Assembly: GCA_002633005.1 (NCBI GenBank) | Contig: NMRA01000496.1 | Coordinates: 255,049 to 301,591, forward strand | DNA: 46,543 nt | DNA from: Phoronis australis | Taxonomy: Eukaryota; Phoronida; Phoronidae | Reading direction: 5' to 3' | In this document: piece by piece, positions 35,101 through 43,000 of the stretch | How the letters are laid out: every line of letters begins with the position of its first letter | Numbering within the stretch: the stretch's first letter is position 1 | Translations under genes and position numbers: made by a program | The notes under the pieces: generated by a model | The model's input: only the letters and a program-made list of their open reading frames with translations | What the model was told of the DNA's origin: nothing | Database searches by the model: none

Positions 35101-35649
35101 TATACAGAACACAGGTTGTGCTGCGATTAGGCGAGCGATGGATTGGCGATTACGACGAAAACATAAGGTTAGAGTATTTATCATAATACACGCACGAGCA
35201 GACCAGCACAATATCGGAGGAACAAACTTCCTTGGGTGCCCCTAAGACTGCATGCAGTCACCTTTTTAGTTGTGTCCGTTTTATGAAACACAATCGCAGA
35301 CAATCAACCAAGTAGATTTTGATTAATTATAGAACCACTCTTAACCACGCAAAATTCCCAAATTTTGTTTCCCAACGGCACGGGAAGACCAATTACAAGG
35401 AATGATTGTGAAGATAACGCATCACGTGATCACAATATTATTCCGTTGGACTAAATGTACAGGGAGGCAACTGACTTGGTACTCAAGATTTCTCATTACA
35501 GACAACGCGCAAAAGAAGTCATTGTGAACCTTGTACAGAGCGCAAAGTTCCATTATTGTCTGCAAATGTTCATGCTGTCTAACGATTGCTATCTAGCGCA
35601 TAAACTGTGGAAACTGATGCAGCATGGAGAACGTGTGTTGCAGGACAAG
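29182..35649 (+). CDS. Unidentified HEAT/ARM-like helical protein, exons 1-7
   Basis: Spliced gene read from seven exons: 29182-29290, 29410-29479, 30130-30213, 30826-31033, 32938-33119, 35072-35167, 35463-35649. All are flanked by AG...GT. The phases join without stops (1, 0-nt-remainder 2, 2, 0, 2, 2, 0 at successive ends), giving 312 residues. The start ATG lies two bases into an exon (acceptor TTTCACAG at 29179) in GGCATGG context, so a 5' UTR exon must lie upstream. The protein begins MANKTSQATRLSDN; the middle is a run of amphipathic helices (L-L-Q-R-F-P-P-V-K-N-P, then E-I-M-Q-N-L-R-R-V-I-L-Q-H, V-A-V-H-A-I-H-V-I-T-D-L, V-L-T-Q-I-A-T-R-L-L-D-A-L) typical of HEAT/ARM solenoids. No signal peptide or membrane span is seen. 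I do not recognise the family. Kolobok copy 4 lies in intron 5 and a 22-bp minisatellite in intron 4. Confidence 0.7.
31826..32126. repeat. 22-bp minisatellite, about 13 copies
   Basis: Unit GGCCTCGTTCTTAGAATACAAC with point variants. Two copies have a 24-bp form ending ATAGAATTCAAC or similar. It lies in intron 4 of the plus-strand helical-protein gene. Confidence 0.9.
32129..32290 (+). pseudogene. Short open frame with one internal stop, unidentified
   Basis: From ATG at 32129 the frame reads MAEHGI, a stop at 32147, then 46 codons without a stop rich in charged residues (D-D-K-D-D-F-E-R-E-L-D-N-Y-Y-A-E-R-R-L-H-G-Y, later D-E-S-D-N-E-L-G-F-S-L-S-K-F-R-G-L) and a final stop at 32288. The composition looks protein-like and it follows directly on the minisatellite. 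No acceptor with a pyrimidine tract precedes it, so an exon of the surrounding gene is unlikely. It could be the start of a decayed transposon ORF. Confidence 0.3.
32831..32889. repeat. Imperfect hairpin with ~21-bp arms
   Basis: ACCACCTCGGATGTTTTCGT pairs with the sequence around 32868-32888 (TACGAAAATACCCGAGGTGG) with two or three mismatches and a loop of about 16 bases. It lies about 50 bp upstream of exon 5 of the plus-strand gene, in the intron. Confidence 0.45.
33340..34964 (-). mobile_element. Kolobok-type TTAA element, copy 4
   Basis: Body 33344-34960, left TTAA (33340-33343), right TCAA (a mutated TTAA). Ends AGGAGAGTGCCACCC (left) and the complement of AGGAGAATGCCACCC (right). Orientation as copy 2: the THAP piece is on the minus strand (about 34560-34830), and the MATR piece is on the plus strand from the ATG at 34388, with Y-Y-Q-F-E-P-E-Y-T-D at about 34471. 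A donor-like GGAAG|GTATGG follows at about 34543. The TATA position reads CATATAAG. It sits inside intron 5 of the helical-protein gene. Confidence 0.85.
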
Positions 35650-37033
35650 GTACAGTAGCTCTTAATTTCAAAACCACCGAGATCTCAAACCTGAATCTCT
35701 ATCTTGAGTTCAGGCAGGTGAACAAGTCCACTTGTGCACTCAGTTGCATGGTTTATCGTCATAGCGTATTGTCTGTTCTCCTGAATCTGTTCTTCCGAAG
35801 TTTAGAAATCACGTCGAACTTAGTACAAAATACACTGGAGAGAGGTAATCTAATTCAGAAGTTGGATTTTAGATAAAAACACATCATTCGAAATTCATGA
35901 GATACTTTAAAAAACAGGAGGTTGAAAGAGATCCAGGAAAGGAAGCTACAATTGTAACCGCATGAGGGGTACAACATCGCATGAAGGGTACAACATCGCA
36001 TGAGAGGTAACACATCGCAGGTGTGAACCTGTGAAGCTGCAACTGTAAACATACGACCTACCGCTCTCGAGGTATTCGAGATTTTCCGACGACTGTTGTT
36101 TCATTGATTGATAATTCCTCCTCATTTTTATTAACTCACGTTTTATAATCATTTGTTTCCTTGTCAATGCTGTGCCGGTTTGTCATTGGTCAGTGATTGA
36201 GCAGAAAAAAGATAGACAGGAAGGCAACTGCTTACTAAACAATCTTAGCTTGATTCGCAATTTGGTGAATAAGTTTGCTCTTACAGACTACTGGCAGTTC
36301 ACAACTAGGTTAATTGCAACTGCGTAAATGCGTGTGCTGTGGTGTCTAACATTTTCTTGATTAAAATCATAAAACTATGACTTTTATTCGATTTGGACGA
36401 AAACTTTCAATTTCAATAGTAAGTATTGTAAAGATGCTGTTATATAAAGTTTGTGTCGAGCATACTAACAGTTTTTGTGACGAAAGGGGGAGCTCTGCGG
36501 TGGATTTTTAGGATGGATACATTGCAAACAGAAGGCTCATATTTCCTTTTGTAGGGATGAGTGATATTTTCTGGGTCAAAAAGTACCTTGAAAAATACAT
36601 TAATGTACTGACTAGAGGTGATGTCTAATAGTGATGGAGGGCATATCCACATGATGGTGAATTATTTGAGAGTTCCCCAGCCAGATGCAAATAGTTTAAA
36701 TTTTAATGGGTAAATTCCACAAGCGCTTGTCAACAAACTTGATAGGTACAAAAGATTTATCTATTTACATATTTACAGAAACCAATACAAAGATTTGGAC
36801 TATGACGTGTAAACAGGACCATCAGTGCCTACCAATGAATACAACACCTCAGCTGCACAAACCTGCCTACACCACAGTATAGTGCATCTTCATTTTCAGA
36901 TTAGCAAATTTCTTCATAGCTAATCTGAGAATCCCAACAGCACAGTCCACATGGACACGTGACAACTTTCATTGGAGTTCAGCAATGATTGGACAGTTAT
37001 GTGCATTATTCATGTGAAGGCCCTTTACATTAA
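35650..37033. other. Intron of the plus-strand gene / 3' UTR side of ISY1
   Basis: No coding signal. On the minus strand this follows the ISY1 stop codon (37034) and should contain its 3' UTR. The nearest perfect AATAAA on the minus strand is at 36383-36388, about 650 bp after the stop. A weaker GATAAA lies near 36756. Three short direct repeats (GCATGA(G/A)(G/A)GGTA, about 20 bp) occur at 35960-36010. Confidence 0.4.
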
Positions 37034-40000
37034 TCATAAGCCTAAAAGCTTCTTTGATTCTTCTGCTTCAGCTTGTAGGCTTTCACTCGCATATTTTTGG
37101 AGTAGCTCCATCTTTTTCCTCCGCACCAACGCTTCTTCAATCTAAAAGTGAACGTGACCATATTAGTCGTGGAAATAGAAGAAAAGCATCCATAAACCTG
37201 GATGGAACAACCATCACTAAGTTGAATTTCTAAATAATAGGTTTGATAGTGCTTACAGAGTAAGTCCTGATAAAGAATATGGAGTCTGGAAATAATGTTA
37301 CACTCAATTAAACTAAAGAAATTTTACTTGCCTCTTTTTGTGACGGCACAGGAACGTGAGCTATGAAATGTTTTGTGTTCTCCTCTGTTTCCATGGGAAC
37401 ACTTTCAGATTCCTCATCAGACTACAATGAAAGGAGATTTCGATAGTTTTTAGTATTCAAGTTAAAACATTCAGTTAAAAAGAGTACTACAGTATGCCTG
37501 AACAGCCTTCACTAATGACTTACAGTTGACCAGCTTCTGTCGCACTGGTCACACGTCAAGGGGTACCTTCACTAATGACTTACAACTGACCAACTCCTGG
37601 TATGTTGGTCACAGGTCAAGGGGTACCTTCACTAATGACTTACAGCTGACCACCTTCTTGCACGCTGATCACATGTCAAGGGGCATCTTATGAAAGTCAG
37701 GCACACTGGAAGATTGATATTAAAACTATATAACTGAAATAGGAGCTTTTACTTAATGAGACATTACTCAGGCAAATGAGACATTGCTCAGGCAAATGAG
37801 ACATTGCTCAGGCAAATGAGACATTGCTCAGGAAAATGAGACATTGCTCAGGCAAATGAGACATTGCTCAGGCAAATGAGACATTGCTCAGGCAAATGAG
37901 ACATTGCTCAGGCAAATGAGACATTGCTCAGGCAAATGAGACATTACTCAGGCAAATGAGACACTACTCAGGCAAAGCAGCAAAACGTTTTATGCATAGC
38001 AACATTAAGAGGCCATGCCATGTGTACCAAAAGGAAATGCAACAAGAGTCACGTAAAGGGGTGCTAGACTTTGATGGTGACGAGCATAGCAATATTTTAA
38101 AGGAAAACCCAAAGGGTACATAGTAACAGGGGAAACTTTACATTTACATAATGTCACAAATGATAAGCTGAACGTAATGTCTAAAATTGATTCAAGTTTA
38201 CTGCAACTAACTGGTATGCCGACCTCATTCTCAGTTACTGAGTATATGTTGGTTTCTATCTCGTCACTGTTGGTAGTGTCTCCTCTCAATATGGCTTCCT
38301 TTTTTGTCTTCCATTCATCCACCTTTTCCTGTATAGCTAAAACAGAAATATTTGGACATAAAATTTCTGTTTTCTGCACAATCCCAATTAACATTCACAT
38401 ATATAAAAACATACCATTGCTTCTTATAATACTCCTTTGAATGTATCACTTATGAGCCATATATGAGAGTTGTTTTGTTTCAAAAGACCACTTACACGTT
38501 TCATAACTTCATACACAAAATCTCTGTCTCATTGCATAACCTAACCCTGTATAAAAAACAGCATAAGGTTTCACAAACCTCATGCAAATTGCCACTGTGC
38601 AGTATCAGGTAAGCACCATGAACATTGCCATTGTGCAGTATCATGAAACGAAAGGAAGTCGGACAAAAATCCAGCTTGATTCTGAACTCGCAAAAGGCCT
38701 ATTACATGGCAACTTCATCAGTTATATTCAGACCTTTTTATTTTTGACAAATCTAGCAGATTTGAACAGATTTCTCTTTAGTGTGTGAGTCAATTCACAA
38801 TTTGCACGCTTACTTTATGGTCTATGGAAATCCATGAATCAGATTTTTGATTTTCCTTTGAACCATGGAAGACTTGTGATGCCATTTCAAATGTGATGGC
38901 TGATATCTTTTATTTGAGGGTAAATCTAAAATTTGGTGCACCATTCCCTGTACCTTGACAGCAAGAACATATGGTTAAAAAACACGAAGTAGCTGACAGT
39001 TTAGATTTGTTCTCAATTCATGTACAGGACAATTTTTCATTGACTTTTTAAGGGTTGAATAGCTAGTGGAATTAAAACAGTCTAGTTTGGTTTAGATAAA
39101 ATTTTACCTGGAAAGATGTGTATTCTCTTCCTGATCTTGTTACAAAAACTCCAAAAATGAGATAACTCCAGTTTAGATTGATAAATAGAATTCTATATAC
39201 CAATTCCATTTTTGAAAACTATAAATGTCAGGGAAGACCATACTTGCTCTTTTTGTCAAGAGTAAGCTGAGACCGTCAACATTTTTGGGCACATAAAAAG
39301 TGATAATTTGGAAATTTAGATATCATAAATTGAAAATACTGAAAATTGACACTATGTGGTTTGGAATACGTCAAATCCATCCCAAAATGGAATGACACTG
39401 TTGACTTCATAATAGAAACTTGTTTGTAAAATTTCAGAAAAAAACGTCAAATAGCTCTGAAGATACAGACGAGGCAAACATAAAAGCTAAAACTGTCACT
39501 AGAGGGCAGAGCTGTCTGAAAGTCATGGGCAGTTGTTACACTTCTTACAAAATTTCATAAACGATTAAGGAGCTAAAACCACGTATTCAACAAAGACAAA
39601 ATGACCACTAGAGGTCATTACAGTAGTCAGATTCGTCCAAAAATCAACATCAGCCATGGTCGTCTCATAAGCAACGCATCAAGAGGAAGACGCCAAAATG
39701 AGACTAAAATAATAACATGTGGCCACCATTCAAAAATAGGAAAGCGTCGTCGACTCCGTAATAGAAACCTTTTTAATGTCATGAAGATCCATAAAGGAAC
39801 TTCAACGATACAGAGGTAAACGTAAAAACTAACACTTTCACTAAGAGGGCAGAGTGACAGTAGAACCCATCCGAAATTCGTCATCATCTGTCGTTAGCGT
39901 CACGGGAACACATCAGCCAAATCTCATTAACATCCAGCGAGGAGTTTAGGAGACATCGCAGCAGATACCAGACACCCAGACAAAGATGATGGCAACATGC

Positions 40001-43000
40001 AACTACAAATGTATATGTTGGCATATAAAAGTTGTACTTCAAAGACCGCCTTACCAATCTTCTCTTTCTCCAATTCCAATGGCATCAAGACACCATCATC
40101 CTCATCCCGGTATCCGTAGTAATCAGCATCTATGTCCTTCATTAGTTCCGCCCGTGTTTTACGTGGGGCAGGGGGTGCTAAAATTAAATAAGCAAAAAAT
40201 AATGTGGCACATTACAATCCAAAAGAAATACAAATTGCTTTGTTTTACATATAGATAAGCATTAGGTCACAGTTTCAATATTCTTTAGTGAGCTAAACAT
40301 GATCAAATTTAACCCACTTCTACCTTAAAACAAAGCATCTCATCAACCATCAGCCTCATAACCACAGTTTTCAAGATATTATCTTAAATGAAACTATAAG
40401 CTACATAAGGCTCAATGACTTGTCAATATCTCATTACAAAGCACTTTCCCAAAACCTTTTGGCTTATTACTGAGTACAACAGAGCAGAAGTTCAACACTG
40501 AGTACAAATGGGCTCGGGCTTTTGTACTTGAAACTCAACCAGAAAATTGACCGATGACATGACACACTTCGAGTAAACTTTACAAATTGCACTTGAATCA
40601 TGATGTGAAAGTACCAAATGTAGACGCCACCCTAAATGTTACCTAAGACAGTTTTTTTGACAACTGACTTATCGAAATTACCAGTAAAAACATTTCGTAT
40701 TTTCAATCTCTCAATGCAAGTCTAAATCTGCAAAATGTGATACCTATTTCTTTGAAAGAAGAAAGCACTGCACAAATTTTAAGCCAGATCATTCAGCATA
40801 ACTGAATCAAACTATGACTATAAATCAGAATGTGTTATACTAACGTTCTTGTTCAAACAGTTCCCGAACACCTGGCAGATCCCGTGCAGCTCCGAAATAC
40901 CTGCAACACAGGAATAGGCAACTACGTGGCATTTGAAAGTACAACAATGAGAAAACAAACTTGAACTCAGTTTTCTAGTCAAAATTTTGAGCAACAAAAA
41001 GTGAATGCATCAAAACACATATTAGTTGTTGATTTCACTTCACAAAATGTGCAGCCACAGAGTGTAAATGAGAGACAAAGCAACAATCAACCCAGAGTTC
41101 CGTTGAATGAATTAACCTTTGATTTAAGACCCCTCATTGCTGAAAAAATGGTATCTGACAACTTGTTCATTATTCAGATGAGAATTGGTATCTGGTCTTG
41201 CAAAGAACTGGCGGTTTGCTATTCCGCAAGAACATGTTCGACTAATAAAATGACACGTCATTACAAGTCAACATAGAGTCCGGTCTCAATAAAATGACAT
41301 GTCATTACAAGTCAACTTGTAGAGTCCAGTCTAAACAAAATGACACATCATTACAAGACAACTTGTAGAGTCAGGTCTAAATAAAATGACACGTCATTAC
41401 AGGTCAACTTGTAAGAGTCCAGTCTAAAAAACATGTCACGTCATTACAAGAAAACTTATAGTCATGTCTAAACAAAATGACATGTCATTAAAAGTCAACT
41501 TGTAGAGTCCAGTCTAAACAAAATGACACGTCATTACAAGACAACTTGTAGAGTCCAGTCTAAAGAAATAACACGGCATTACAAGACAACTTGTAGTCAG
41601 ATCTAAACAAAACAATGTGAACCATAAATTCTTTCCAAGGTCAGAAATCTCACCTATTTTGACACTTAAGAAAAATTTTAGACTAGTTTTATAATGGTTA
41701 GTGGTCCAAATCAAAAATTGGTTTTCAGGACACAAATCAGGTTTCTAGACCAACATTTAATATTCATAATAATCAAATCAGGAATACTATAACAGTTGTG
41801 ATATATATCCAAAGCAGGAATACTGTAACAGCTGTGATACATATCCAAAGCAGGAATACTGTAACAGTTGTGACATATATCCAAAGCAAGAATACTGGTA
41901 ACAGCTATGATATATATCCAAAGCAGGAATACTGTAACAGTTGTGATATATATCCCAAGTAGGAATACTGTAACAGCTATGATATATATCCAAAGCAAGA
42001 ATTCTGCAACAGCTGTGATATATATCCAAAGCACGAATACTGTAACAGCTGTGATATATATCCAAAGCAAGAATACTGTAACAGCTATGATATATATCCA
42101 AAGTAGGAATACTGTAACAGCTATGATATATATCCAAAGTGGGAATACTGTAACAGTTGTGATATTTATATCCAAAGTGGGAATACTGTAACAGTTGTGA
42201 TATATATCCAAAACATACAGTCAGAGCAATGTGATCACCAAACTTATGTCATTGCTCACTTCAGACGTTATTTTGGCAAAATGGCCCTTAGTTCAGACTC
42301 ATATAAAATGGCCCGTGTACTTAGACTCATAACAAAATTTAATGTAAAGATGAGGCCTAGAAAGTCAGCTTATTAAGAATTATACAAATGCCTCTTTTAA
42401 TTGTAGAAGCACATGGGTGGGCGATGATTTTCATGGACGTTGCAATAACAAATATGTCTCTTGTAGCAAAACGTGTCACAATACGGCTGGTGTGTGCAGG
42501 TGGAGGAAAACGGCTGTGATGAAGACTTCGTCAGCTCACGCAGTCCAACACCGCTCTCCACACCAACACCAGGGGGCAGCAGGAATGGGTCCGTCATTAG
42601 TGTCAAGAATGAATACGATAACTCAGTGGACAATGATAGTGAAGTGTTGGAAAACGCGGCTGAGAATGAGGAACAAGAGGTGAAAGCAGAGAAAGAAGAA
42701 AACGGTGAAAATAATGAGCAGGAAGAAGCGAATGCACAAGAGATGGCGCTGCAGAGCAGTCATCTACTGAATATACCAGATAACTAAAGACTATGGGTAG
42801 CTTGTTCTATGACTTGTAGGAACTGAAGGAAGCTTGTAAACATAACTGAATGCAAAACAAGAAGCTGGGAGAAGTGTGACTAAAGGTAGAGAAGAGAGTT
42901 GTTAAAGGAAATTGATAAATGTGAAATTACTAAAAGTATGTAAATAAAATCAACCATTACCAAGTTACGCAAGGTTGAGGAAAGCGTAAAAATGGAATTG

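Noticed and set aside
35607-35876. Plus-strand frame overlapping exon 7 of the helical-protein gene
   Set aside because: Different frame from the exon chain; the donor at 35649 and phase continuity favour the other frame.
41247-41615. CRISPR-like array
   Set aside because: The whole ~46-bp unit repeats, without variable spacers, in an animal gene intron; an ordinary minisatellite.
41711-42211. 166-codon minus-strand frame and overlapping frames of 94-116 codons
   Set aside because: They exist only because the 36-bp minisatellite is a multiple of three and lacks stops on either strand; the protein is a 12-residue repeat with no other support.
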